DNA from: Hyphomicrobiales bacterium
GTDB taxonomy: Bacteria; Pseudomonadota; Alphaproteobacteria; Rhizobiales; Beijerinckiaceae
Direction: 5' to 3'
DNA length: 64,000 nt
Assembly (NCBI GenBank): GCA_026400535.1
Contig: JAPLOU010000028.1
Span: 1 to 64,000, forward strand
The position numbers and the translations under genes were made by a program. Below, one piece after another: positions 9,355 through 17,027 of this stretch (its first letter is position 1; each line of letters opens with the position of its first letter). Under the pieces are notes generated by a model that had not been told where the DNA came from, made no database searches, and saw nothing but the letters and a program-made list of their open reading frames with translations.

Positions 9355-9609
9355 ATGGATCAGGTGAAGCCAAAGGGGGCAATCGCCGATGCCGGCGCAG
9401 GGCCGGCGCCGGAGTTGCCGAATGCTGCGCCGGGCAAGCCGCTTGCGGCGGCGGCGCGCCGCGCGCTTGCCGAGGCCGCCGCCCGCAAGGCCGCGCAGGA
9501 TGCGAAAACCGCTGCCCTCAGCATGGCGCGCGAAATCGACGGGCGCGGCGGGCTTGAGCCGGTCCGTTACAATGACTGGGAGGTCAAGGGACTGGCTTCG
9601 GACTTCTGA
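9355..9609 (+). CDS. DUF1674 protein, SDHAF4-type succinate dehydrogenase assembly factor
   Basis: Small 84-residue protein with an alanine/lysine-rich first half and the C-terminal signature REIDGRGGLEPVRYNDWEVKG ending LASDF. This matches DUF1674, the bacterial relatives of mitochondrial SDHAF4, which helps flavinylated SdhA mature and protects it before assembly. The sdhCDAB operon lies 4.3 kb upstream. In many Hyphomicrobiales this gene sits beside rsmB, as here. The ATG at 9355 is preferred; a TTG at 9331 would add eight residues. Role in complex II assembly is inferred from the family. Confidence 0.8.
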   Translation: MDQVKPKGAIADAGAGPAPELPNAAPGKPLAAAARRALAEAAARKAAQDAKTAALSMAREIDGRGGLEPVRYNDWEVKGLASDF

Positions 9610-10075
9610 CGCGTCCAGGCCGATCGAGGATGGTTTTGGTGTCCAGGATCATGGTCTGTCGGCAACAGCCTCAAGCCGGGGCACGAATTGCGCAGGCGTG
9701 TCCGTCGCCAGACAGACAAGCGGTTCGTTGCCTTGCTCCGTGTCGGGTTTGCCGCGTGTCTGCCAGCGGGGTCACGTCCTGACCGCGCCTGTCGGCAGCG
9801 TGTCGCCGCTTGCGGCTTGTGCCGGTCAGCATCGGACCGGACCAGGCGCGCCGGTCCCCTGCCAGGCCGCTCGTCCGTCAGCCGGTCCATGACGGTGCTG
9901 TTTCCAGCAGGATCAAACGCGACAATGGAACGTTCATCACGCCGGTCGATCGGGGGCGAAAGCCTGCCGGACTTGCACTCGGCAGGCCTTGCTGTGCTGC
10001 CTTTAGCGGGCGCTGCCAAAACCCGTATCCACATTTGCGCGCAATGTTCTAAAAGGCCCGACCGGAGTATGCGCC
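9610..10075. other. 466-bp stretch without a recognisable gene
   Basis: Both strands contain short open frames but none shows a domain, signal peptide or good ribosome site. Many inverted-looking GC-rich words occur, but no stem with a T-run. The right end presumably holds the promoter of the cyclopropane-fatty-acid-synthase-like gene. I see nothing else I can support. Confidence 0.5.
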
Positions 10076-11401
10076 ATGTCTGAGCCTTCAGTGCCCTTGC
10101 CCATGCCTTCACCTGACCGTCTGGCAGCGATCAGCCGACTGTTGGGCAATGCCCATGACGCGCTCGGACTGAAGCTCGGCTTCCGGCTCTGGGACGGCTC
10201 GCGGGTTCCGGCCCACTGGCCCGCGGACGGGCTGATGATTTGCCTCGCTGACGAAGGCGTGATCGCGTCGATCGTGCGGCGTCCGCGCGCCGACACGCTG
10301 ATCAAGCTGCACGTGGCCGGCCGTATCGAGGCGGTCAACGGCACGATCTTCGACATCGCTGCGGCGCGTCCCGAGGGCAAGGTCCTGCGCGCCATCCGCG
10401 GCGTCTCGAAGCTGGCCACCTTCAATGTGATCCGCCGCTTCTGGTCTGTCGACCGCGGGCCTCGAAGCGTGCTCGACGCGGTGCGCCACGACGCGATCGA
10501 CCGCGACGGCAAGCCCACCACGAACAAAGCCAACGTGGCCTACCATTATGACGTCTCGAACGCGTTCTATCAGCTCTTTCTCGATCCCGAGATGGTCTAC
10601 ACCTGCGCCTACTTCACCGAGGATCATGACGACATCGCGCGCGCCCAGCGTGACAAGCTCGACATGATCTGCCGCAAGCTGCGGCTGAAGCCTGGCGACC
10701 GCTTTCTCGATATCGGCTGCGGCTGGGGGGCGTTGGTCTGCCATGCGGCGCAGAACTACGGCGTCGAAGCCCACGGCGTCACGCTGGCGGAGGAGCAGTT
10801 GAAGCTCGCAAGGGACAAGGTCAGGCGGCTTGGGCTGGAAGGCCGCGTGACGCTGCATCTGAAGGACTACATCCAGATGGAGGGGCAGTTCGACAAGATC
10901 GCCTCGATCGGCATGTTCGAGCATGTCGGAATCAAGAACCATCTCGACTATTTTCGCAGCGTGAACCGGTTGCTGCGCCCGCGCGGGCTCTATCTGCACC
11001 ACACCATCGCGCGCAGGGCGAAGAAAACCGATCGGGCGTTCAACAAGATGTCCGCCGAGTACCGCGCTCTGGTCCGCTACATCTTCCCGGGCGGGGAACT
11101 CGATCACCTTGGCATGTCGATCGCCAATCTCGAGCGCACCGGCTTCGAGGTGCATGACGTCGAGGGCTGGCGCGAGAACTACCAGCGCACGACCTATCTG
11201 TGGTGGAAGCGCCTGCATGAGCGGCGCAGCGAGGCCGAGGCGCTTGTCGGGCCGGAGAAGACGCGCCTGTGGCTTCTGTATCTGGCCGGATGCTCGATGG
11301 CGTTCCAGCGCGGCGGAGCCTCGATCAACCAGACGCTTGTCTCGAAACGGACGCGCGGGCCGTCGGGCCTGCCGTTCACGCGCGCGGATCTTTATGGCTG
11401 A
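10076..11401 (+). CDS. cfa: Cyclopropane-fatty-acyl-phospholipid synthase family protein
   Basis: Predicted SAM-dependent enzyme that methylenates unsaturated acyl chains of membrane phospholipids. The 441-residue protein has an N-terminal lipid-binding part, then the catalytic domain with NVAYHYDVSNAFYQLFLD, MVYTCAYF, the SAM loop FLDIGCGWGALV (around 209-220), GMFEHVG and the C-terminal YQRTTYLWWKRL. These match the CFA synthase/mycolic methyltransferase family. Several paralogues occur in alphaproteobacteria, so the exact product (cyclopropane or methyl-branched) is not fixed. The gene has its own upstream region and runs convergently into the DUF2853 gene. Confidence 0.9.
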   Translation: MSEPSVPLPMPSPDRLAAISRLLGNAHDALGLKLGFRLWDGSRVPAHWPADGLMICLADEGVIASIVRRPRADTLIKLHVAGRIEAVNGTIFDIAAARPEGKVLRAIRGVSKLATFNVIRRFWSVDRGPRSVLDAVRHDAIDRDGKPTTNKANVAYHYDVSNAFYQLFLDPEMVYTCAYFTEDHDDIARAQRDKLDMICRKLRLKPGDRFLDIGCGWGALVCHAAQNYGVEAHGVTLAEEQLKLARDKVRRLGLEGRVTLHLKDYIQMEGQFDKIASIGMFEHVGIKNHLDYFRSVNRLLRPRGLYLHHTIARRAKKTDRAFNKMSAEYRALVRYIFPGGELDHLGMSIANLERTGFEVHDVEGWRENYQRTTYLWWKRLHERRSEAEALVGPEKTRLWLLYLAGCSMAFQRGGASINQTLVSKRTRGPSGLPFTRADLYG

Positions 11402-11429
11402 ACCGCCGCAGCCGGCTCCAAGGCCAATG

Positions 11430-11454
11430 AAAAACGCGCCCTGTCAGGCGCGTT
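11430..11454 (-). terminator. Intrinsic terminator for the DUF2853 gene
   Basis: Perfect 8-bp stem (aacgcgcc / ggcgcgtt) with loop ctgtca. Reading the minus strand the stem is followed by five Ts, the form of a rho-independent terminator. It lies 39 bp after the stop of the minus-strand DUF2853 gene and 28 bp after the convergent cfa stop, so it may serve both. Confidence 0.8.
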
Positions 11455-11492
11455 GATCGGGTGCCGCAATTGTGATGATGACGCGTGATCGA

Positions 11493-11801
11493 TCACTTTT
11501 TCACGAACATGTCGAGTTTGCCGTAGTGCTCGGCCAGCACATAGTAGAAGGTCAGTCGAGACTTTGTCTTGTCGGCTTTCATGTGCTCGCAGATGGCCTT
11601 GATGGATGTATCGAGGTCAGTGGACTTGAGACCGAGTTTCTTCTTCAAGAAGTTTTCGCGCACGCGATCCAGTTCAGCTGGATCAGTACATGCAACATAG
11701 CGCGTGTCCGGCTTGCTCATGACAAGCGCGTATGCCTTCATCATTCCAGCCGCCGCCGCTTCGTTGATCGGCTTCTTGGCAAATTTCTTGAGATCGGCCA
11801 T
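11493..11801 (-). CDS. DUF2853 family protein
   Basis: Small cytosolic protein of 102 residues, starting MADLKKFAKKP from the ATG at 11801 (an ATG three codons earlier is possible). It has the DUF2853 signature: two tandem, related helical segments, here TDPAELDRVRENFLKKKLGL followed by LDTSIKAICEHM and LTFYYVLAEHYGKL. Family function is unknown. It stands alone with its own terminator. Its local base composition, lower in GC than its neighbours, extends into the upstream region. Confidence 0.85.
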   Translation of the reverse strand: MADLKKFAKKPINEAAAAGMMKAYALVMSKPDTRYVACTDPAELDRVRENFLKKKLGLKSTDLDTSIKAICEHMKADKTKSRLTFYYVLAEHYGKLDMFVKK

Positions 11802-11962
11802 ATGATCCATCAGTAGCCCCTCTTTGGCTTCGAGTTACTTTCGTCACGTGTTCGTGATCGCTAGCGATCTGAATACGATAATCACGTTTTCCGACGATAG
11901 GCGAGCGGTAAATTCAGCAACATCTGCAGGACGCTTTGTCCGGTTCGGGCCAACGAACGTCG

Positions 11963-12481
11963 TCAGCGCGTGACGACCACGGGCGTGCCAAGCCTCACGC
12001 GTGGATACAAATCGACAATATCACTGTTGCGCATGCGAAAGCAGCCATAAGATGCGGCGGTTCCGACGCTTTGCGGCAGGTTCGTGCCATGGATCGCATA
12101 CTGGCCGCCAGGTCCGAGCCCAATGGCGCGTGCGCCCATCGGGTTGTTGGGTGCGCCACTGGGAATCAGGTCCGGCAGCCTGGGATTGTCGCGCTTCACC
12201 GATCGCGGCGGCGCCCAGGCCGGTTCGACCTGCATTTCCTCGACATACTTGATCCCGAACCATTGCTTGCCGGCTTTTCCAACGGCCACCGTATAGCGGA
12301 TCGCCTGACCAGGTTCGGTCACAAGGTAAAGCTTGCGCTCCGCCGTGCGGACCACGATCGTGCCCGGCTTGACCGTCACGTCCGCAAAGCGGACCCGCTC
12401 GCGGGCGGCGGCATCGCCGGACAGGGCGGGCATGGCGAGACACGCTGCGGCCAGGCAAGAACACAGAGCGAAACGCGACAC
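11963..12481 (-). CDS. L,D-transpeptidase (YkuD domain), exported
   Basis: Periplasmic enzyme predicted to cross-link peptidoglycan stem peptides or attach lipoproteins to them. Residues 1-26 form a Sec signal peptide (SCLAAACLAMPALSGDAAA). The YkuD domain follows: RTAERKLYLV, PSGAPNNPMGARAIGL, and the active site IHGTN followed 14 residues later by SYGCFRM, with the catalytic Cys. The usual motif is S-H-G-C-I/V-R, so the Tyr and Phe are mild variants. At 172 residues it is a minimal single-domain form. Confidence 0.92.
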   Translation of the reverse strand: MSRFALCSCLAAACLAMPALSGDAAARERVRFADVTVKPGTIVVRTAERKLYLVTEPGQAIRYTVAVGKAGKQWFGIKYVEEMQVEPAWAPPRSVKRDNPRLPDLIPSGAPNNPMGARAIGLGPGGQYAIHGTNLPQSVGTAASYGCFRMRNSDIVDLYPRVRLGTPVVVTR

Positions 12482-12602
12482 GGCACACCCATGCTGAACA
12501 ACGGCGGGTGCAACTGTGGCGGAGAAGAGTCACCTTGAGGTTTGGAAACGTGCTTGATGGAGCATGAAAACCGGAGCCTGCCGCGTTAACGCTGCCGCGC
12601 GC

Positions 12603-13241
12603 TCACCAGCGCAGCCACCTGCGCCCCGCCAGCGCGCCGGCAAGCGTCACGACCGCAACCGCCGACAGATACCAGACGGCCAGGAACAGCGGGGAATCAT
12701 CCGTGCAGTGAAGGCCGTAGAGCACCGCACCAAGCCCTCCGGCGAGCAGGCCGGCGGATGCCCCGGCCAGTGCCGGATTGGACGGCGCGCTTTCGCGCAG
12801 GCCATGGATGATGGCTGCAAGAGGAGCCAGCGACAGCAGCGGAATGCTGATCAGGCAGAAGATGGCGGTCTCGCCCACCAGACGGTCGCGCCAGTCCTCG
12901 AGGCCAAGCATGCCAAGATCGGCGACGCCGGCGAGCGAGATCGCAAGCAGCGCTCCTGCCGCGGGCGCCAGCGCCCGCGGCGCACGGCCCTGTGGTGTCG
13001 CGCTGATCCTGACCGCGCGCCATCCGGCTGCGGCCAGAAGCGTGACCAGGGCCAGCTTCAGAACGAACCAGCCGTCGCTCCACGACTGGGTGAGGTTCTC
13101 CCTTACGCCGATCGTGGCGAGCAGAAGGGCTGCAGTGATCGGCACCGCGATGGCAAGGCCCCGCAGCAGAAGGGTGCTGACGGGCGGCATGGCCGGAACG
13201 GGGTCGCGCGACAGCGCGTCAATCAGGTCATCGGTTCGCAT
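12603..13241 (-). CDS. nrsF: NrsF-type (DUF1109) membrane anti-sigma factor
   Basis: Integral membrane regulator that holds its partner ECF sigma factor inactive until a stress signal. From the ATG at 13241 (MRTDDLIDALSRD) the 212-residue protein has the DUF1109 start and six hydrophobic helices. Cysteines lie near FCLISIPL and YGLHCTDDSP; in Caulobacter NrsF, cysteines are implicated in sensing dichromate/cadmium. The start overlaps the sigma gene end by 14 bp, so the two are co-translated. Function is by family and pairing. Confidence 0.85.
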   Translation of the reverse strand: MRTDDLIDALSRDPVPAMPPVSTLLLRGLAIAVPITAALLLATIGVRENLTQSWSDGWFVLKLALVTLLAAAGWRAVRISATPQGRAPRALAPAAGALLAISLAGVADLGMLGLEDWRDRLVGETAIFCLISIPLLSLAPLAAIIHGLRESAPSNPALAGASAGLLAGGLGAVLYGLHCTDDSPLFLAVWYLSAVAVVTLAGALAGRRWLRW

Positions 13242-13809
13242 CGGGTCCGCTCCTGTTGGCGCTGTCATGGCCGAAGGTCCGTGACAGGGTTTTCAAGGCC
13301 CGGTGCAGCGCGACGCGCACGGCCCCCTCGTTCATGTTGAGCGCGACCGCCACATCAACGGTGCGCTGCCCATCCACGATGATGGCCTCGACGATACGGG
13401 CCTGACGCGGCGGCAAAGACGCGATCATCCGGGTGATATCGCTGCCGGCCAGTTCGTGCTGGGCGGATGGAGCCGGGATCACCTCGGCGAAATCGTCCAT
13501 GGACAAATGGTCGTGACCGGTTCGCTTGCGCAGGGCGTCGATCAGCTTGTGGCGCGCGATTCCATGCAGCCAGGGCCCCACAGCCTGGCTGGAGTCCCAG
13601 GTGTGCCGCTTGGTGTGGATCGCGATCAGCGTTTCCTGCACAATGTCCTCCGCTTCGGCGGGCGAGCGGCCCGCGCGCTTCAGTGCTCCCTGGGCCCAGC
13701 CGCGCAGGTAGCCCGCCACATCGCCCAGAAAGCTCCGATAGGAGGCTTCATCACCGGCAAGTGCGGCCAGCAGCAGCCGTTTGAAGGCCGTTTCCTTCTC
13801 ATGGGCCAC
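13228..13809 (-). CDS. sigF: ECF RNA polymerase sigma factor, SigF-like
   Basis: A 193-residue extracytoplasmic-function sigma factor. Region 2 reads EDIVQETLIAIHTKRHTWDSSQAVGPWLHGIARHKLID (about 54-91) and region 4 LPPRQARIVEAIIVDGQRTVDVA plus the HTH MNEGAVRVALHRALKTL (about 131-175). There is no extra C-terminal domain. It is followed by an overlapping NrsF-type anti-sigma gene, the arrangement of Caulobacter sigF-nrsF. A SigF-type promoter sits 18 bp upstream, suggesting self-activation. Confidence 0.93.
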   Translation of the reverse strand: MAHEKETAFKRLLLAALAGDEASYRSFLGDVAGYLRGWAQGALKRAGRSPAEAEDIVQETLIAIHTKRHTWDSSQAVGPWLHGIARHKLIDALRKRTGHDHLSMDDFAEVIPAPSAQHELAGSDITRMIASLPPRQARIVEAIIVDGQRTVDVAVALNMNEGAVRVALHRALKTLSRTFGHDSANRSGPDANR

Positions 13810-13826
13810 CCGTGGGCTCCCTCTTG

Positions 13827-13852
13827 TTCGCAGACACCGCGGCGCCTGTTAC
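13827..13852 (-). promoter_or_regulatory. Candidate SigF-type autoregulatory promoter
   Basis: On the minus strand, GTAACA (13852-13847) is separated by exactly 16 nt from CGAA (13830-13827). The Caulobacter SigF promoter is GTAACC-N16-CGAA as I recall it, so there is one mismatch. Transcription would begin about 10 nt before the sigma start codon at 13809. Confidence 0.65.
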
Positions 13853-14056
13853 AGGTGATCGTCCATGCGCGCAAAAAGAGCAACCGCGCGGCAGCGCGCG
13901 CTGCGGTCTTGCCAGCAGCCAAAGCGCCGGCGGGGAGCTGGGCCGGGCGGGCGAAGCGCGCTACACCAAGTTGTTGATTGCGTGCGCCGGGATTGGGCGC
14001 TCTTGTAGGCGCGTGCCGCGGAACGCGGTGCGTGCGGCGACCCAGCAGTGGATAGC

Positions 14057-14755
14057 ATGACCTTTCTGGCCGACAAGCGACTGTGGATCGTTCTTGCGCT
14101 TGTTGCTGCCGTTCTTGGCCTGCGGCTCGCCGGGCTCGGCGATCTGGTCTCGGTCGAGACCTTGCGGCTGCACCGTGCAACGCTGACGGGCTATGTCGAG
14201 CAGCATGCGGTCCTGGCGGCGCTGATGTTCGCTGCGGTCTATGCCGTGGCTGTCGCCCTCTCCTTGCCGGGCGCGACCGTGCTGACGCTGGCAGGCGGAT
14301 TCCTGTTCGGGCCGCTGCTGGGGACTGTCCTCAACGTCCTTGGCGCGACCACCGGCGCGGTTCTCGTCTTCGTGTTTGCCCGTGCGCTGTTTGGCGGCAA
14401 TGTGCTTGACCGGTTCGGCGACCGGGCTGTCAGGCTTGGCGCAAACATCAAGGCCAATGCCTGGTCCTACCTGCTGGTTCTGAGGCTCGCGCCGCTGTTC
14501 CCGTTCTTTCTGGTCAATCTGGTGCCTGCCTTTGTGGGGGTGAAACTGCCTGTCTTCGCGGCCACGACCCTTCTGGGCATCATCCCGGGAACGGCGGTGT
14601 TCACCACGGCGGGGGCAGGGCTCGGCCGTATTCTGGACGCAGGCGGGAGCCTCCACGTCGCGTCCGTGCTGACGCCGGAGGTGCTCGCCGGATTGTTTGG
14701 ACTTGCGGCCTTGTCACTGGCCGCCATACCGCTCAAGAAGCGGTTTGGCGGTTGA
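14057..14755 (+). CDS. TVP38/TMEM64 family (DedA-like) membrane protein
   Basis: A 232-residue inner-membrane protein with about five hydrophobic segments. The SNARE-associated/VTT core includes YAVAVALSLPGATVLTLAGG, FLFGPLLGTVLNVLGAT, LRLAPLFPFFLVNL and GIIPGTAVFT. Relatives are thought to scramble or recycle lipids; the substrate here is unknown. Start at ATG 14057; a GTG three codons earlier is possible. It ends 11 bp before mtnP, suggesting a two-gene transcript. Confidence 0.9.
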   Translation: MTFLADKRLWIVLALVAAVLGLRLAGLGDLVSVETLRLHRATLTGYVEQHAVLAALMFAAVYAVAVALSLPGATVLTLAGGFLFGPLLGTVLNVLGATTGAVLVFVFARALFGGNVLDRFGDRAVRLGANIKANAWSYLLVLRLAPLFPFFLVNLVPAFVGVKLPVFAATTLLGIIPGTAVFTTAGAGLGRILDAGGSLHVASVLTPEVLAGLFGLAALSLAAIPLKKRFGG

Positions 14756-14765
14756 GGGCGATGAC

Positions 14766-15638
14766 ATGACGAAAGCGGTCCTGGGTATACTTGGCGGCTC
14801 GGGGGTCTATGACCTGCCCGGTCTTTCGGATGTGACCGAACATGCGGTGAGCACGCCATGGGGCGAGCCGTCCGACATGTTGCGCAAGGGACGGCTCGGC
14901 GACACCGACGTCGTGTTTCTGGCGCGCCATGGCAGGGGACATCGCCATTCGCCTTCCGACATCAACTACCGCGCCAACATCGACGCCATGAAGCGGATGG
15001 GCGTGAGCGACCTTGTGGCGCTCTCTGCCTGCGGCTCATTGAAGGCGGAACTCTATCCGGGCCTTCTGGTGATGGTGGACCAGTATGTCGACAGGACCCA
15101 CCGGCGCGAAAGCTCCTTCTTCGGGGCAGGCTGCGTGGCGCATGTCTCGATGGCCCATCCGGTGGGGCCGCTGCTTCAGGGCCGGCTCATGCAGGCGGCG
15201 AAGGACGAGGATGTACCGGCTGCCAAGGGCGGAACCTATGTCTGCATCGAGGGACCACAGTTTTCCTCCTACGCCGAGTCGCAGACCTATCGCGGCCTTG
15301 GCTATGATGTGATCGGGATGACCGGCATGCCGGAGGCGAAGCTGGCGCGCGAGGCGGAGATCACGTTTGCAACCGTCGCGATGGTGACCGATTTCGACTG
15401 CTGGCACAGCGAACATGACGCGGTCGACGTCCAGGCGGTGATTGCGACCGTGCGCGCGAATGCCGCGAACGCTGCGCGCCTGATCGCCCGGCTTGCCCGT
15501 GACCTGCCCGCCAGCCATGAATCATGCCCCGTGAAGTCGGACCGGGCTCTGGATGGCGCCATCATGACCGCGCCTGCGATGCGTGATCCGGCGCTGCTGG
15601 CGAGGCTCGATGCCGTCGCCGGCCGCGTTTTGGCCTGA
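14766..15638 (+). CDS. mtnP: S-methyl-5'-thioadenosine phosphorylase
   Basis: Phosphorolytic enzyme splitting methylthioadenosine into adenine and methylthioribose-1-phosphate (methionine salvage). The 290-residue protein has the PNP/MTAP family blocks: phosphate site [46 protein letters not shown] and GMTGMPEAKLAREAEI, then VTDFDCWH. The start is ATG at 14766 just after the TVP38 gene. No other methionine-salvage genes are adjacent. Confidence 0.95.
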   Translation: MTKAVLGILGGSGVYDLPGLSDVTEHAVSTPWGEPSDMLRKGRLGDTDVVFLARHGRGHRHSPSDINYRANIDAMKRMGVSDLVALSACGSLKAELYPGLLVMVDQYVDRTHRRESSFFGAGCVAHVSMAHPVGPLLQGRLMQAAKDEDVPAAKGGTYVCIEGPQFSSYAESQTYRGLGYDVIGMTGMPEAKLAREAEITFATVAMVTDFDCWHSEHDAVDVQAVIATVRANAANAARLIARLARDLPASHESCPVKSDRALDGAIMTAPAMRDPALLARLDAVAGRVLA

Positions 15639-15640
15639 GA

Positions 15641-16978
15641 TCAGCTTCCCATCAGGTCGAGGACGGTTTCGAGCATCACCTTGATGGCGATCCCGGCATC
15701 CGCTTCGGTCATGGTCTCGAGCGGTGAGTGGCTGATGCCCTTCTCGTTGCGCACAAACAGCATGGCCGCGGGAAAGGCGCGCGCGATCGCCATGGCGTCA
15801 TGGCCCGCACCGGACGGGATGCGGCGCGCCGCGAGGTTGGCACCGGTGCGGGCGATGCCGCGTTCCAGCGCCGCCTGCAGGTTCGCCGCCATCGGCGTGG
15901 CCGCGAGCCGCGAGTAGCGCTCGATCGTCAGGTCCACGCCGCGTCGCCGCGCGATGGCGTGGAAGCGCTCTTCGACCGCGTCGTCCATGGCGCGCACCGT
16001 GCTGTCGAGCGGGGCGCGGAAGTCGACAGTGAAGGACGCCGCAGCCGGAACGACATTGGTCGCACCCGGTTCGGGCCTCAACACCCCGACCGTGCCGACG
16101 GCGTCGGGCTGGCCAAGGGCGATCGCCTCAAGCGCGAGGGCCATTTCGGCTGCCGCGGCCAGCGCATCCTTGCGCAGTGTCATCGGAACCGTGCCGGCAT
16201 GGCCAGCCTCACCCGTTACCCGGACGCGGGCGCGGACCTGGGCATTGACGGCCGTCACGATGCCGACCGCCTCGCCGTTGACCTCCAGCACCGGGCCCTG
16301 CTCGATGTGCAGTTCGAGATAGCCGGCGATTGACCCGTCCTTGCGCCTCAAGGCTTCCACCTTGTCCGGATCTCCGCCAAAGGCGATGAGCGCCTCGCGC
16401 ACGCTGATCCCGTCCGTGTCGCGGGCGTCGAGCCAGGCCGGCTCGTAGCCCGACGACAAGGCGGCGGAGGTCGAAAGGTTGGTCGGAAAGCGGACGTTCT
16501 CCTCATCGCCGAAGGCCATGATTTCGAGGGCGAACGGCATGGCCGCCATGTGCGGCTGCAAGGCTTCAGCCACCAGAAGGCCGGCGATGACGCCGAGATT
16601 GCCGTCATAGGCCCCGGCATCCTTCACGGTGTCGATGTGCGAGCCGATCATCAGCGCGGGAAGGCCGGCGGAGCGCCCCTCGAAACGGCCCTGCACGGAG
16701 CCTGCCGCGTCAATATGGGCGCTGAGGCCAATGCGCTGCATCTCGGCAAGGACATGGTCCGCCGCGGCGCGGTGCGCGCACGACAGATAAAGTCGGGTCA
16801 GCTTGCCCGGCTCGTCGGTGAAGCGGTTGAGGGCGGCGAGCATGCCGAAAGCGCGGGCGCCCAGTTCTGCGGCGGAGCAAGACCGTGAGGCTGGCCCAGG
16901 AATGATTGCAGGAATGATTGCAGGAATGATTGCAGGAGTGATCGCACGGGTCATCGCGTCACGATAGGACAGGAGCAC
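15641..16978 (-). CDS. Allantoate amidohydrolase / N-carbamoyl-L-amino-acid hydrolase (M20 family)
   Basis: Metal-dependent amidase of the AllC/HyuC group acting on ureido or carbamoyl compounds. The 445-residue protein has zinc-ligand motifs SHIDTVKDAGAYDGNLGV, GDEENVRFP, LELHIEQGPVLE and RIPSGAGHDAMA, with the lid domain in between (GEAGHAGTVPM). The first 27 residues contain a PAII repeat encoded by a 12-bp tandem repeat and are not part of the fold; an internal start is possible. It faces mtnP convergently with 2 bp between stops. Substrate (allantoate, carbamoyl amino acid or beta-ureidopropionate) is not determined. Confidence 0.88.
   Translation of the reverse strand: MLLSYRDAMTRAITPAIIPAIIPAIIPGPASRSCSAAELGARAFGMLAALNRFTDEPGKLTRLYLSCAHRAAADHVLAEMQRIGLSAHIDAAGSVQGRFEGRSAGLPALMIGSHIDTVKDAGAYDGNLGVIAGLLVAEALQPHMAAMPFALEIMAFGDEENVRFPTNLSTSAALSSGYEPAWLDARDTDGISVREALIAFGGDPDKVEALRRKDGSIAGYLELHIEQGPVLEVNGEAVGIVTAVNAQVRARVRVTGEAGHAGTVPMTLRKDALAAAAEMALALEAIALGQPDAVGTVGVLRPEPGATNVVPAAASFTVDFRAPLDSTVRAMDDAVEERFHAIARRRGVDLTIERYSRLAATPMAANLQAALERGIARTGANLAARRIPSGAGHDAMAIARAFPAAMLFVRNEKGISHSPLETMTEADAGIAIKVMLETVLDLMGS
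16897..16944. repeat. Four tandem copies of a 12-bp repeat inside the amidohydrolase start
   Basis: Unit caggaatgattg occurs three times exactly and a fourth time with two changes (caggagtgatcg). It keeps the reading frame and encodes repeated Pro-Ala-Ile-Ile on the minus strand near the N-terminus. Copy number could vary by slippage without breaking the frame. Confidence 0.9.
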
Positions 16979-17027
16979 GGCGCACGGAAACCCCGCAACC
17001 GTCGCAACCCGCCAATTTTTTCCAGCC

